Shown in pieces: positions 1-8,658 of a DNA stretch of 64,000 nucleotides. The notes below the pieces were generated by a model that saw nothing but the letters and a program-made list of their open reading frames with translations, had not been told where the DNA came from and searched no databases. Position numbers and translations under genes: made by a program. Source of the DNA: Rhizobium sp. FKL33 (GTDB lineage Bacteria > Pseudomonadota > Alphaproteobacteria > Rhizobiales > Rhizobiaceae); the NCBI RefSeq assembly GCF_005222915.1, contig NZ_STFX01000016.1:1-64000 (forward strand). The letters run 5' to 3'. Positions within the stretch are counted from its first letter, which is position 1, and every line of letters begins with the position of its first letter.

Positions 1-79
1 CAACCTCTTCAATCGAGCCGAATGCTGGAACTTCTTCAAAGCGGCAGGATGTGCCCCGGATTAATCGTACGATGCTCTA
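1..79 (+). mobile_element. Right end of an IS630-family-like insertion sequence
   Basis: The first 64 bases carry the last 20 codons of a transposase, and similarity to the type ISP gene begins at the codons for LGVLRKIAE (from about base 77). IS630-family elements insert at TA dinucleotides; the TA at 78-79 sits exactly at this junction, so the element probably ends there. The rest of the element lies left of the window, so the terminal repeats cannot be compared. The family assignment rests only on the short C-terminal peptide and the TA junction. Confidence 0.55.
2..64 (+). CDS. IS630-like transposase, C-terminal end (partial)
   Basis: In the frame starting at base 2 the sequence encodes NLFNRAECWNFFKAAGCAPD followed by TAA at 62-64. 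The pattern of an ECxNFFxAAG(Y/C) tail followed by a stop is what IS630-family DDE transposases usually end with. Only this tail is visible; catalytic residues would lie outside the window. A chance reading frame cannot be fully excluded because the peptide is short. Confidence 0.5.
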   Translation, partial: NLFNRAECWNFFKAAGCAPD

Positions 80-82
80 GGC

Positions 83-2284
83 GTGTTGCGCAAGATTGCC
101 GAGACGGTGGCAGGCGACATGGGCGAAGGTGCAGTGCCAGCCGCCATTGCCGCCGCTGCAAATCGTCTGATCGGCTTCGAGCTGCAATTCGGCCCCTTTG
201 CGGTGGCGCAGCTTCGGCTCATCGCCGAGTTTCAGGAATTGATGGTGGTAGGCGAAGGCAAATCGGCCAAACTGCCGGCGCTCAGACTCTTCATCACCGA
301 TACGCTGGGTAACCCCTACGTAGAGGATGAGTGGCTGCCGCAGGTCATGCAGCCCATCGCGACCTCGCGCAAAGAGGCCAACGCTATCAAGAAGGGGCAG
401 CCGATTACGGTGGTCATCGGCAATCCGCCGTACAAGGAAAAGGCCGACGGGCGCGGCGGCTGGATCGAAGCGGGCTCAAAGGGACATGCCGCACCAATGG
501 AATGGTGGCGTCCACCAGTCGAATGGGGCGTCTCCGCCCATACCAAACATCTGAAGAACCTTTATGTCTATTTCTGGCGCTGGGCGACCTGGAAGGTGTT
601 CGGGACGGGCAACAATGCGGCCACCGGCGCGCCGGACAAGGATGATGAAGGGGTAATCTGCTACATCACGGTCGCCGGCTTTCTCAATGGCCCCGGCTTC
701 CAGAAGATGCGCGAGGATCTGCGCCGAACTGCCAGTCGGATCTGGGTCATCGACTGTTCGCCGGAGGGCCACCAGCCGGAAGTGGCGACCCGCATTTTCC
801 AGGGCGTGCAGCAACCCGTCTGTATCGTGATCGCAGCCAAAAAGCTCGGTAAGAATGCAGTCCACCCCGCAGACGTGCGCTATCTGCCGCTGCCGGCGGG
901 ACGCCGGGAAGACAAGTTCAAGGCGCTCGAAACGCTGTCTTTGGACAGTGCGGATTGGGTGGAATGTCCGGATGGCTGGCGCGACGCCTTCCTGCCCGAA
1001 GCCACCGGCGCCTGGGCCGACATGCCGCCGCTGAAGAGCTTCTTTGTCTATGACGGCTCAGGGGTGATGCCGGGGCGGACTTGGACGATCTCCCCAGATG
1101 TCTCAACGTTAACAAAGCGCTGGAGCAGACTGAGGCTGGAACAAGATCTCACTAGAAAGGAGTCGCTATTTCATCCTCAACTTAGAAAAGGTGCCGTGGC
1201 GAGTCGTCACATTCGTAAAATAGTAAACCAAGATCTGGGCGCTATTCGAACAAGGCAATTATCCATCGCGGAGGACGATGGAGAGATGCCCGAAGCAGTT
1301 CGGTATGCTTTTAGGAGCTTTGATCGTCAATGGTTGATAGGCGATGCACGCTTGCTGAATGATTCTCGTCCTCAACTTTGGGATGCATTGTCTAACCACC
1401 AAGTGTTTGTGACAGCGTTGGAGGCTTCTTCTCCGGGTGACGGACCTGCCATCACATTTACGGAATTGATACCTGATCAAGACCATTTTAAGGGCTCGTT
1501 TGGCGGTCGTGTAATGCCGCTCTGGCGCGATGCCGCCGCCAGTCAGTCGAATATCCGCCCGGAGCTTTTGACCCTCCTCGCCGACGCCTATGGACAGGAA
1601 ATCGCGCCTGCCGATGTCATGGCCTATATCGCCGCCACACTCGCCCATCCGGCGTTTACGGCGCGTTTCAAGGACGATCTCGTCCAGCCGGGCCTTCGCG
1701 TGCCGCTGACGGCGGATGCTGGCTTGTTTTTCGAGGCGGTCGCGCTGGGGCGAGAGGTGATCTGGCTGCATTGCTATGGCGAGCGCTTCACCGACCCCGC
1801 AAGCGGTCGCCCCAAGGGACCGCCGCGTTTGCCGCCGGCTGACGCGCCGCGCATTCCAGCCGATGGCGCCATTCCCGGCGCGCCGGAACCGCTGCCGGAT
1901 GTGATCGACTACCAGCCGGAAAACCGCAGGCTGATCATCGGCAAGGGTTTTGTCGACAATGTGCCGAAAGAAGTCTGGGATTACGAGGTGTCCGGCAAGC
2001 AGGTGCTGCGGCAATGGTTCAGCTATCGCAAACTGGATCGCTCCCGCCCCATCATCGGCGACCGCCGCCCGCCGTCGCCGCTGGATAGAATCCAGCCAGA
2101 TCATTGGCTTGCGGAGTACACCAGCGACCTGATGAACCTTCTGCACGTGCTCGGTCGCCTGGTTCGACTCGAACCGGCTCAAGCCAACCTCCTGCAACGC
2201 ATCTTGGATAAGCCGATGCTTAGCCTTGAAAAGGCCGGAACAGACGGGGACAATGCGCCTCAGGCAGATTCTGAGACGATGTAA
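83..2284 (+). CDS. Type ISP restriction-modification enzyme / N6-adenine DNA methyltransferase, 5'-truncated (probable pseudogene)
   Basis: This is the C-terminal half of a single-polypeptide (type ISP) restriction-modification enzyme. The catalytic methyltransferase motif IV, NPPY, is at residues 114-117, and the C-terminal target-recognition region follows. Intact relatives begin with nuclease and helicase domains and a methyltransferase motif I ahead of the LGVLRKIAE segment. Here that part is missing: the same frame has a TAA at 62-64 belonging to an IS630-like transposase. The open frame could start at GTG 83, but without motif I (AdoMet binding) and the helicase neither restriction nor methylation is likely. 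Bases about 1085-1500 are clearly AT-richer than both flanks (25 G/C of 60 at 1201-1260 against 45 of 60 at 1801-1860), falling in the recognition region. Family assignment is firm; loss of function is inferred. Confidence 0.8.
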   Translation: MLRKIAETVAGDMGEGAVPAAIAAAANRLIGFELQFGPFAVAQLRLIAEFQELMVVGEGKSAKLPALRLFITDTLGNPYVEDEWLPQVMQPIATSRKEANAIKKGQPITVVIGNPPYKEKADGRGGWIEAGSKGHAAPMEWWRPPVEWGVSAHTKHLKNLYVYFWRWATWKVFGTGNNAATGAPDKDDEGVICYITVAGFLNGPGFQKMREDLRRTASRIWVIDCSPEGHQPEVATRIFQGVQQPVCIVIAAKKLGKNAVHPADVRYLPLPAGRREDKFKALETLSLDSADWVECPDGWRDAFLPEATGAWADMPPLKSFFVYDGSGVMPGRTWTISPDVSTLTKRWSRLRLEQDLTRKESLFHPQLRKGAVASRHIRKIVNQDLGAIRTRQLSIAEDDGEMPEAVRYAFRSFDRQWLIGDARLLNDSRPQLWDALSNHQVFVTALEASSPGDGPAITFTELIPDQDHFKGSFGGRVMPLWRDAAASQSNIRPELLTLLADAYGQEIAPADVMAYIAATLAHPAFTARFKDDLVQPGLRVPLTADAGLFFEAVALGREVIWLHCYGERFTDPASGRPKGPPRLPPADAPRIPADGAIPGAPEPLPDVIDYQPENRRLIIGKGFVDNVPKEVWDYEVSGKQVLRQWFSYRKLDRSRPIIGDRRPPSPLDRIQPDHWLAEYTSDLMNLLHVLGRLVRLEPAQANLLQRILDKPMLSLEKAGTDGDNAPQADSETM

Positions 2285-2287
2285 GAC

Positions 2288-2548
2288 ATGAGCAGAGCCC
2301 AACTCGACTTGTTCGCCCAGCAGGCGGACATGTTTCCCAAGGAGCCGGCCTCCTACAAGCCGAACCCTGATCGGGTGCGCGGCAAGCTCAACGCGGTCTT
2401 GACCGAGATGCGTGCCGCGCAATCCATGCCCTGGAACCGCAAGACCCAGGCCTTTCATCAGCTCGTCTTTCCCCAGATGACCCGCTCCCTGCCCGAGGAC
2501 GAAGCGGCGGCGCTCCGCTTCGCCTCGAAGCCGAATGGCAAAGGCTAA
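2288..2548 (+). CDS. Small hypothetical protein downstream of type ISP gene
   Basis: An 86-residue soluble protein with no signal peptide or membrane segment. It starts 3 bases after the stop of the truncated type ISP gene, so the two were almost certainly co-transcribed. The sequence is charged, has a Pro/Lys-rich N-terminal third (KEPASYKPNPDRVRGKLN) and a likely helical middle (LTEMRAAQSMPWNRKTQAFH). I recognise no domain. The tight spacing suggests a role accessory to the restriction-modification enzyme, but this is inference from position only. With its partner truncated it may now be without function. Confidence 0.6.
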   Translation: MSRAQLDLFAQQADMFPKEPASYKPNPDRVRGKLNAVLTEMRAAQSMPWNRKTQAFHQLVFPQMTRSLPEDEAAALRFASKPNGKG

Positions 2549-2572
2549 CCGGCGACTAACGGTTTCGTCTAC

Positions 2573-3175
2573 TCACTTCATCACCATGTCCCGCCCGGCG
2601 TGGTCGCGCAGGCTTTCACGCACCGGCATCGCCTCGATCAGGCTGTAGCCCCGATGATCGTGTGAGAAATAGGCGGTGATCTCGTAGATCCCGCTGTTCA
2701 GGCCGCCGATATAGCGGCAGATGGCGACCAGACGCGGGCCGGCGGACAAACCGGTGACGGCGATGTCGCTCCTCGTCTGCACGCTGCCGGAGCGGAGATC
2801 GGCAAGCGCGCCGGCATGGACGCGCGGGGCGAGCAGTCGCGCGACATCGGAGGGTTTAGGGCAGATCACCGCCGAGGCGTCGACCAGCCGATAGGCGCGG
2901 TTCGGCCCCGCCTTGCGCTCCACCGAGACGGTAAAAGGCCGGGCTTTCGGTCCCTCGGCGCGGCCGACGCATGCCCAGCGCTGCGCCTCCGTGGGGCTGG
3001 CAACCGGCAGGCAGCCATAGAGGCGGCTCATGGTGCGGCTCGCGGGTCCGGCTTCGGCGGCGATCGTGCGGTTGATCTCATCGGCCTGGGGCGCGCCGTG
3101 ACGCGGGGGCATGGCGTCCGCAGCGGTGGCGGCAAGCGTGGCGACGGCAGTCAATGCGAGCAGTTTCAACATCAT
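2573..3175 (-). CDS. Secreted hypothetical protein
   Basis: A 200-residue protein with a clear Sec signal peptide (MMLKLLALTAVATLAATAADA, cleavage after about residue 21), so it is probably periplasmic. The mature part holds four cysteines (in YGCLPV, WACVGR, VICPKP and AICRY), which could form two disulfides. No enzymatic motif is recognisable. It stands alone: the gene on its left is convergent and the adenine deaminase on its right is divergent. Function unknown. Confidence 0.65.
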   Translation of the reverse strand: MMLKLLALTAVATLAATAADAMPPRHGAPQADEINRTIAAEAGPASRTMSRLYGCLPVASPTEAQRWACVGRAEGPKARPFTVSVERKAGPNRAYRLVDASAVICPKPSDVARLLAPRVHAGALADLRSGSVQTRSDIAVTGLSAGPRLVAICRYIGGLNSGIYEITAYFSHDHRGYSLIEAMPVRESLRDHAGRDMVMK

Positions 3176-3337
3176 GGCCTCCTGTTTGGGTGTTGATGAC
3201 GCCAGTATCGTCAGAGTGCGCGCCCGCGTCTGTCACCCCGGGGACAAGGTTGTGTGGACGCAGATTTCGGATGCGGGGACGTGACCCCCGGCCTCGCCCC
3301 CGCTACACTCGCCGAAACAACGGAATCGGAGCAGGCT

Positions 3338-5035
3338 ATGAGCGAACTCGAACGGATGATCGATGCGGGAACGGGCCGCACACCGGCGGACATCGTGCTC
3401 AAGGGCGGACGCTTCTATGATCTGGTGACCGGAGACCTGGTCGCCTCGGACATCGCCATCACCGGCGACCGCATCGTCGGGACCTATGGCGACTACAAGG
3501 GTGCCGTCGAGATCGACATCACGGGCCGCATCGTCGTGCCCGGCTTCATCGACACGCATCTGCACATCGAGAGTTCGCTGGTCACCCCGCATGAATTCGA
3601 CCGCTGCGTGCTGCCTTACGGCGTGACCACGGTCATCTGCGATCCGCATGAGATCGCCAATGTGCTGGGCACCGAAGGGCTGCAGTTTTTCCTCGATTCG
3701 GCAGCGGAAACCATCATGGACATCCGCGTCCAGCTCTCCTCCTGCGTGCCGGCCACGCATCTGGAGACGGCAGGAGCGGATCTGCCGATCGAGCGGCTGC
3801 TGCCCTTCCGCAAGCATCCCAAGGTGATCGGCCTGGCCGAATTCATGAATTTTCCGGGCGTGATCCACAAGGATCCCATCGCCATGGCCAAGCTCGAAGC
3901 CTTCCAGGGCGGCCATATCGATGGGCATGCGCCGCTGCTCTCGGGCTATGGGCTGAATGGCTATATCTCAGCCGGTATCCGCACCGAGCATGAGGCGACC
4001 TCGGCAGAGGAAGCCATGGAGAAGATCCGCAAGGGCATGCATATCCTGATCCGCGAAGGCTCGGTGTCGAAGGATCTCAAGGCGCTGACGCCGCTGTTCA
4101 CCGAACGCCTGTCGCCCTTCATCGCGCTCTGCACCGATGACCGCAATCCGCTCGATATCGCCGAGCAGGGCCATCTCGATTATCTCATCCGCACGGCGAT
4201 CGCCGATGGCGCAGATATCCTCGCCGTCTATCGCGCCGCCTCGATTTCGGCGGCCCGCGCTTTCGGCCTGATGGATCGCGGCCTGGTGGCGCCCGGTCGC
4301 CGCGCCGATCTCGTCGTCATCGACAGTCTGGAAAACTGCAAGGCCGATATGGTGTTCTCCGGCGGTCGCAAGGTCACGGAAGCGCTGTTCGCCAGCCGCA
4401 AGCCGGTCGCGCCCGTCGGAACCGACAGCGTGCGCGCGCCCGAAATCACGGCGGCCGATTTCGCGGTCCCGGCGCGGCAGGGCGAAAGCTCCGTGCTCGG
4501 CGTCATCCCCGGCAAGATCATCACCGAACACCGCCGGCATCGCCTGCCATCTCGAGGGAATCAGGCAAGCGTGGACCTCGAAAACGACATCCTGAAAGTC
4601 TCGGTGATCGAACGGCACGGCAAGAACGGCAATCGCGCCGTCGGCTTCGTCCAGGGTTTCGGCCTCAAGAAAGGCGCAATCGCCTCCACCGTCGGCCATG
4701 ACAGCCACAATATCTGCGTGGTCGGAGCAGACGATGAGGACATGGCGGTTGCGGTCAGGCGCCTCAGCGAAATCCGCGGCGGCTTCGTGGTGGTCGAGGG
4801 CGGCAAGGTAACCGGCGAAATCGCCCTCCCCGTCGCGGGTCTGATGAGCCTTGAGCCCTATGAAAGCGTCCGAGACACGCTGCATCACCTGCGCGAGGCG
4901 GCTTACGCGCTGGGCTCGACGCTGCAAGAGCCTTTCCTGCAACTCGCCTTCCTGCCGCTGCCGGTGATCCCGCATCTAAAAATCTCGGATAAGGGGCTGG
5001 TCGACGTCGACAAATTCGAACTGATCGACGGATGA
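3338..5035 (+). CDS. ade: Adenine deaminase
   Basis: Hydrolyses adenine to hypoxanthine and ammonia in purine salvage and catabolism (cytoplasm). The 565-residue product has the amidohydrolase metal motif [12 protein letters not shown] (H74, H76), the adjacent [16 protein letters not shown] stretch, a CTDDRNP metal/active-site segment and the C-terminal beta-sandwich region typical of Ade, at the usual length of the family. The frame stays open upstream to 3254, but ATG 3338 is preceded by GGAGCAGG and the family N-terminus fits from there. It is monocistronic and ends in a strong bidirectional terminator. Its product hypoxanthine is the substrate of the xanthine dehydrogenase encoded about 13 kb away. 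Confidence 0.93.
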   Translation: MSELERMIDAGTGRTPADIVLKGGRFYDLVTGDLVASDIAITGDRIVGTYGDYKGAVEIDITGRIVVPGFIDTHLHIESSLVTPHEFDRCVLPYGVTTVICDPHEIANVLGTEGLQFFLDSAAETIMDIRVQLSSCVPATHLETAGADLPIERLLPFRKHPKVIGLAEFMNFPGVIHKDPIAMAKLEAFQGGHIDGHAPLLSGYGLNGYISAGIRTEHEATSAEEAMEKIRKGMHILIREGSVSKDLKALTPLFTERLSPFIALCTDDRNPLDIAEQGHLDYLIRTAIADGADILAVYRAASISAARAFGLMDRGLVAPGRRADLVVIDSLENCKADMVFSGGRKVTEALFASRKPVAPVGTDSVRAPEITAADFAVPARQGESSVLGVIPGKIITEHRRHRLPSRGNQASVDLENDILKVSVIERHGKNGNRAVGFVQGFGLKKGAIASTVGHDSHNICVVGADDEDMAVAVRRLSEIRGGFVVVEGGKVTGEIALPVAGLMSLEPYESVRDTLHHLREAAYALGSTLQEPFLQLAFLPLPVIPHLKISDKGLVDVDKFELIDG

Positions 5036-5041
5036 GGCATG

Positions 5042-5076
5042 AAAAAAGGCGGGCGCCCCTCGGCCCCGCCTTTTTT
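5042..5076. terminator. Bidirectional Rho-independent terminator (ade / Atu4866-like gene)
   Basis: A perfect 12-bp inverted repeat, AAAAAAGGCGGG and CCCGCCTTTTTT (5042-5053 and 5065-5076) with an 11-base loop. The stem ends in a U run in both directions, so it can stop transcription from ade on the left and from the convergent small genes on the right. Confidence 0.9.
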
Positions 5077-5093
5077 CGTCTCTTCGCTTCCAT

Positions 5094-5462
5094 TCAGCGC
5101 CGGTAGAAGATCATGCCGGCGTGATAAAGAATGCCATCCTTGTAAGCGCCTTCGCTGCGCAAGCCGGAGTCGTCGTAATAGGCGACCTTGTCGCCGTCGA
5201 TTTCATAGCGGCCCTGGCGGGTCGGCCTGTCGATCACGGCGTTGCGCTCCACGAAGCGGCCATCCGCGCGCACTTCGCGCTGCACCTGGCCGTCGCCGGT
5301 GATCCACATGCCCACCAGACGATTGAGCGTGTCGACCTCCTCGGCGCGAACCTCCTGCTTGCGCTTGACCGTATCGCCGAACGCCTTGCCGAAGATTCCG
5401 AATGCCGCGATCATCGAAAACACCACCGCCATTGCATTGATCAAAAATCCACCGTCACCCAT
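5094..5462 (-). CDS. Atu4866 domain-containing protein with N-terminal membrane segment
   Basis: A 122-residue protein. Its C-terminal half (from about residue 55: GMWITGDGQVQREV, then RQGRYEIDGDKVAYYDDSG and a DGILYHAGM end) matches the small beta-barrel family named after Agrobacterium Atu4866, whose function is unknown. Residues about 7-25 form one hydrophobic segment, so it is probably membrane-anchored. The start is ATG 5462, preceded by GAGGTGG; the longer frame upstream lies inside the preceding gene. It overlaps that 44-residue gene by 8 bases, suggesting translational coupling. Confidence 0.75.
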   Translation of the reverse strand: MGDGGFLINAMAVVFSMIAAFGIFGKAFGDTVKRKQEVRAEEVDTLNRLVGMWITGDGQVQREVRADGRFVERNAVIDRPTRQGRYEIDGDKVAYYDDSGLRSEGAYKDGILYHAGMIFYRR

Positions 5463-5589
5463 TGATCCACCTCGCTTCCGCCTGCCGCTCGCGCTCCTCG
5501 TTGAACGCAATGATTTTGTCGCGCAACATCTTGAACATCCTGAGCGGGACATCCCATCTAATGGCGATGTGAAGCTGGTCGTTTTTCAT
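5455..5589 (-). CDS. 44-residue hypothetical protein, coupled to the Atu4866-like gene
   Basis: A very small, basic and charged protein (MKNDQLHIAIRWDVPLRMFK then a Glu/Arg-rich helix). ATG 5589 is preceded by GGAG at a good distance (GGAGCGAGAACC). Its stop overlaps the start of the Atu4866-like gene by 8 bases, the usual sign of coupled translation, which is the main support for its reality. No family recognised. Confidence 0.5.
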   Translation of the reverse strand: MKNDQLHIAIRWDVPLRMFKMLRDKIIAFNEERERQAEARWING

Positions 5590-5791
5590 GGTTCTCGCTC
5601 CTTCCATCTCAGGTTCGTCGTTTTGTGCAACACGGCCAATATGGGGGAAGAGGCAGCCGCAGCGGTAGACCGATCCTCCGGAAGGATTGCACATTCCTAC
5701 AAAGGTTAGCATGCAACCATTTCCTGCCCCGATCGGACATGCTAGTAATAAGCCATGAAATCAGGCGAAAAGTGGTTCCCAAGGTGACAAG

Positions 5792-6691
5792 ATGAAGAAA
5801 TCTCAGGAGCTTGCGTTTCTTATTGCACATTACGCCAAGGAGGACGGCGTCGTCGCCACCAAGGTTCCCAGGCTTTTCACGGCGCGGATCTCCTCGCCGT
5901 CCGAGCCGGCGCATGGCGTTCACTCGGCCTCAATCTGCTTTATTGCGCAAGGCCGCAAGCAGGTGGCGATGGGCGATCAGCTGTTTACCTATGGCGCGGG
6001 CCAGCATCTGGTGGTGTCGATGGACCTGCCGGTGGTGGGCCAGGTCATCGAGGCGAGCGCGGACCGACCCTATCTTTGCCTAAAACTCGATCTCGATATG
6101 GAACTCTGCGCCGAGATGCTGCTCAAATATCCCGGCGGCCCCAAGAACGACGCCAAGCTCGGCGCGGCCTTGGGCGAGACGCCGGAACCGCTGATGGATG
6201 CGGCGATCCGCCTGCTGAAGCTGAATGAAACGCCCGATGACATCGCCGAACTCGCGCCGTTGATCGAACACGAGATCATCTATCGGCTGCTGCAGGGGCC
6301 GCAGGGTTGCTGCATCCGCCGGGCGCTGACGCCGGAAAATCATCATCGCCACATCGGCCGCGCGATCAACTGGATCAAGGAGCATTACGACCGGCCGATT
6401 CGCATCGAGGATGTCGCCTCGGTCTCCGGCATGAGCCCGTCGTCGCTGCACCAGCATTTCCGCGAAGCGACCACGCTGAGCCCGCTGCAATATCAGAAGC
6501 GCCTGAGGCTGCAGGAGGCGCGACGGCTGATCCTCACGCAGTCGCTCGACGCCGCCAGCGCCGGCCATACGGTCGGCTATGACAGTCCCTCGCAGTTCAG
6601 CCGCGAATATAAGCGCCTGTTCGGCGCGCCGCCGGCCCGCGATATCGAACGTCTCCGGCGCTCGCCGGTCGCGGCGCAGGCCGAGGCGTGA
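5792..6691 (+). CDS. AraC-family transcriptional regulator
   Basis: A 299-residue regulator with an N-terminal AraC_N-type ligand-binding domain (residues about 20-175, including HGVHSASICFIAQGRKQV) and a C-terminal double helix-turn-helix (about 195-290). Helix-turn-helix one is seen as IRIEDVASVSGMSPSSLHQH and the second in HTVGYDSPSQFSREYKR. The start ATG follows AAGGTGACAAG. It is the first gene on the plus strand before the copper/iron block, 74 bases ahead of the His/Met-rich secreted protein, so it may control that block. This is inference; the effector is unknown. Confidence 0.88.
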   Translation: MKKSQELAFLIAHYAKEDGVVATKVPRLFTARISSPSEPAHGVHSASICFIAQGRKQVAMGDQLFTYGAGQHLVVSMDLPVVGQVIEASADRPYLCLKLDLDMELCAEMLLKYPGGPKNDAKLGAALGETPEPLMDAAIRLLKLNETPDDIAELAPLIEHEIIYRLLQGPQGCCIRRALTPENHHRHIGRAINWIKEHYDRPIRIEDVASVSGMSPSSLHQHFREATTLSPLQYQKRLRLQEARRLILTQSLDAASAGHTVGYDSPSQFSREYKRLFGAPPARDIERLRRSPVAAQAEA

Positions 6692-6765
6692 CCGCCCGCG
6701 ACGTCGAAGCGCTTGGCGAATTGGCCATACGGGTCTATGATCGACATCTAAACGAAGGACGAGCC

Positions 6766-7122
6766 ATGCCGCGTCTGCCTCTCCTGCTGATGTTGATAGG
6801 CCTGCTGGCGGGGTTGATGTCCCTACCGGGCGCTGGGCGCGCGTCCGGTGTTTCGGCGGCGGCTCCGTCCCATCATGCGATGATGCAGCATGACCACGCG
6901 GCTATGGCCGATCCTATCGGCGACCACCAGGCCAACCACGACAGCGCCGCGCAGAAATGCGCCGCCTGGTGCCTGGCGTCGCTCCTGTCGCTGCCGGCTG
7001 AACCCTATGTCGACGCAGCGCATGAAGAGAGCGACGCGACACTGTCGCCCGCCCTGCAGGCGCGGCTGACCGGCCGCGATCTCGCGCCGGGGCTCGAGCC
7101 GCCGATCCCCTCTTTCGCCTGA
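6766..7122 (+). CDS. Secreted His/Met-rich small protein, possible copper binding
   Basis: A 118-residue protein with a Sec-type signal (MPRLPLLLMLIGLLAGLMSL then PGAGRAS). The mature N-terminus is crowded with histidine and methionine (SHHAMMQHDHAAMADP, then GDHQANHD), followed by a KCAAWC pair and an acidic tail. Such clusters commonly bind copper in periplasmic proteins. It lies 59 bases before the multicopper oxidase gene on the same strand, so the two are probably co-transcribed. ATG 6766 was chosen because the frame's earlier start at 6688 would lack a signal peptide and overlap araC. Copper binding is inferred; no named family recognised. Confidence 0.65.
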   Translation: MPRLPLLLMLIGLLAGLMSLPGAGRASGVSAAAPSHHAMMQHDHAAMADPIGDHQANHDSAAQKCAAWCLASLLSLPAEPYVDAAHEESDATLSPALQARLTGRDLAPGLEPPIPSFA

Positions 7123-7181
7123 CATGCCGCTGCGGCGCGGACCGCGCCGTCACGAAAAGCACAAGTCGAAAGAGACACATC

Positions 7182-8567
7182 ATGAAACGCAGAGATTTTC
7201 TCGCGGGCGCCGTCGCGCTCGCCGGCGGCGCGGCCCTCGGCCTGCCCGCTCCCGCCCGGGCTGCGGCCCGCGCCCTGACGATTTCCACCCGAACGCTTGA
7301 GGTCAGCGGCCGCCCCGCGACCGTCTATGGCCTGACTGGCCCGGACGGGCGCCCGGGCCTGACATTTACGCCCGGCGACGCTTTCCGCGTCGACCTCGCC
7401 AACAGGCTCGAGGAAGACACGATCGTGCATTGGCACGGGCTGACGCCGCCGATCGATCAGGACGGCGTCGCCCATACCGGCGGCATGCTGAAGCCGGGCG
7501 AGACAAGAGCCTATGACTTCCTGCTCGACCGGCCCGGCACATACTGGATGCATGCCCATACGTTGCAGGAACAGAACCTGCTCGCCGCGCCGCTGATCAT
7601 CCATTCGAAGCAGGATCTGGCCGCCGATCGCCAGGAGGTCGTCATGCTGCTGCACGACTTCTCCTTCACGCCGGCAGAGGAACTGCTGGGACGCCTGACC
7701 TCCGGACAGGGGCATGGCGGCATGACGCATGGCTCCATGGACGACGCCTCCGGCATGAGCGGCTCGATGATGACGATGGACCTCAACGACATCGAATACG
7801 ACGCCTATCTCGCCAATGACCGCACGCTGGACGACCCCGAAATCATCACTGTCGAGCGCGCGGGCCGCGTCCTTCTGCGCATCATAAACGGCGCGACATC
7901 GACCGGCTTCACCATCGACACCGGCGCCCTGACAACTCAAGCGGTCGCGATCGATGGCCAGCCGATCACGCCGATCGAGGGAAAGCTCTTCCCGCTCACC
8001 ATGGGCCAGCGCATCGACCTCCACGTCGACATCCCCAAAGACGGCGGCGCTTTCCCGATCATCGCCCGCCGCGAAGGGACCCCGCACCGAACGGGACTGG
8101 TTCTCGCCACCAAGGGTGCGGCGATCCGGAAAATCGCGTCGATGGGCGAAACCGCCGGGCCGGTTCTCGATCTCGCCTTCGAAGCAAAACTGCAGGCCAC
8201 CGCGCCGCTTGCGGCCCGCCCCGCCGCAAAGCGCTTCATGGTTCATCTGACCGGCGACATGGCGAGCTACCAGTGGGGCATGGCGGGCGCGGAGGACATC
8301 ACGACGACTTCAGGTGAAAGGATCGAGATCGCGATGATGAACATGTCGATGATGGCCCACCCCATGCATCTGCACGGCCATCATTTCCAGGTGACCGCCA
8401 TCGACGGCGCGCCCCTGTCCGGCGCGCTGCGCGACACGGTGCTGGTCCCGCCGATGAAGACCGTGACCATCGCCTTCGACGCCGGAACACAAGGCGACTG
8501 GGCCTTTCACTGCCACCATCTCTATCACATGGTTCAGGGCATGATGGCGCATGTGAAGGTGGGCTGA
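7182..8567 (+). CDS. Multicopper oxidase (CopA/CumA/CueO type), Tat-exported
   Basis: A 461-residue periplasmic multicopper oxidase that oxidises metal ions (cuprous or ferrous) with O2. The N-terminus MKRRDFLAGAVALAGGAALG is a twin-arginine signal. All copper ligands are present: HWHG (H83, H85), HAHT (H124, H126), HPMHLHGHHF (H393-H401) and HCHHLYHMVQGMM (H443-H449 with the axial Met). Between domains there is a Met/His-rich stretch (GGMTHGSMDDASGMSGSMM) like the one in CueO/CopA that binds Cu(I). It sits between a His-rich secreted protein and, past a vapBC pair, a cupredoxin/FTR1 pair. Its role could be copper tolerance or ferroxidase support of FTR1. Confidence 0.9.
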   Translation: MKRRDFLAGAVALAGGAALGLPAPARAAARALTISTRTLEVSGRPATVYGLTGPDGRPGLTFTPGDAFRVDLANRLEEDTIVHWHGLTPPIDQDGVAHTGGMLKPGETRAYDFLLDRPGTYWMHAHTLQEQNLLAAPLIIHSKQDLAADRQEVVMLLHDFSFTPAEELLGRLTSGQGHGGMTHGSMDDASGMSGSMMTMDLNDIEYDAYLANDRTLDDPEIITVERAGRVLLRIINGATSTGFTIDTGALTTQAVAIDGQPITPIEGKLFPLTMGQRIDLHVDIPKDGGAFPIIARREGTPHRTGLVLATKGAAIRKIASMGETAGPVLDLAFEAKLQATAPLAARPAAKRFMVHLTGDMASYQWGMAGAEDITTTSGERIEIAMMNMSMMAHPMHLHGHHFQVTAIDGAPLSGALRDTVLVPPMKTVTIAFDAGTQGDWAFHCHHLYHMVQGMMAHVKVG

Positions 8568-8616
8568 TGGCCCTGCCGATGACAGGAACGAGGGCTACCT
8601 GACGCCAGCCAACGGA

Positions 8617-8649
8617 GCGCCGCCGAAGATCGCCAATCATCGGCGGCGC
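8617..8649. terminator. Hairpin between multicopper oxidase and vapC (probable terminator)
   Basis: A 10-bp perfect inverted repeat GCGCCGCCGA / TCGGCGGCGC (8617-8626, 8640-8649) with a 13-base loop, lying between two convergent genes. There is only a weak T-rich stretch after it, so termination is likely but unproven. Confidence 0.5.
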
Positions 8650-8658
8650 CGACATTTG

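Noticed and set aside
1259-2458. A 399-codon open frame on the minus strand, antisense to the type ISP gene
   Set aside because: It mirrors the codon periodicity of the plus-strand gene, has no recognisable domain, and the plus strand has clear family motifs.
83-2548. An active restriction-modification defence system at the left edge
   Set aside because: The part encoding nuclease, helicase and AdoMet-binding motif I is missing next to the IS end, so activity is not expected from this fragment alone.
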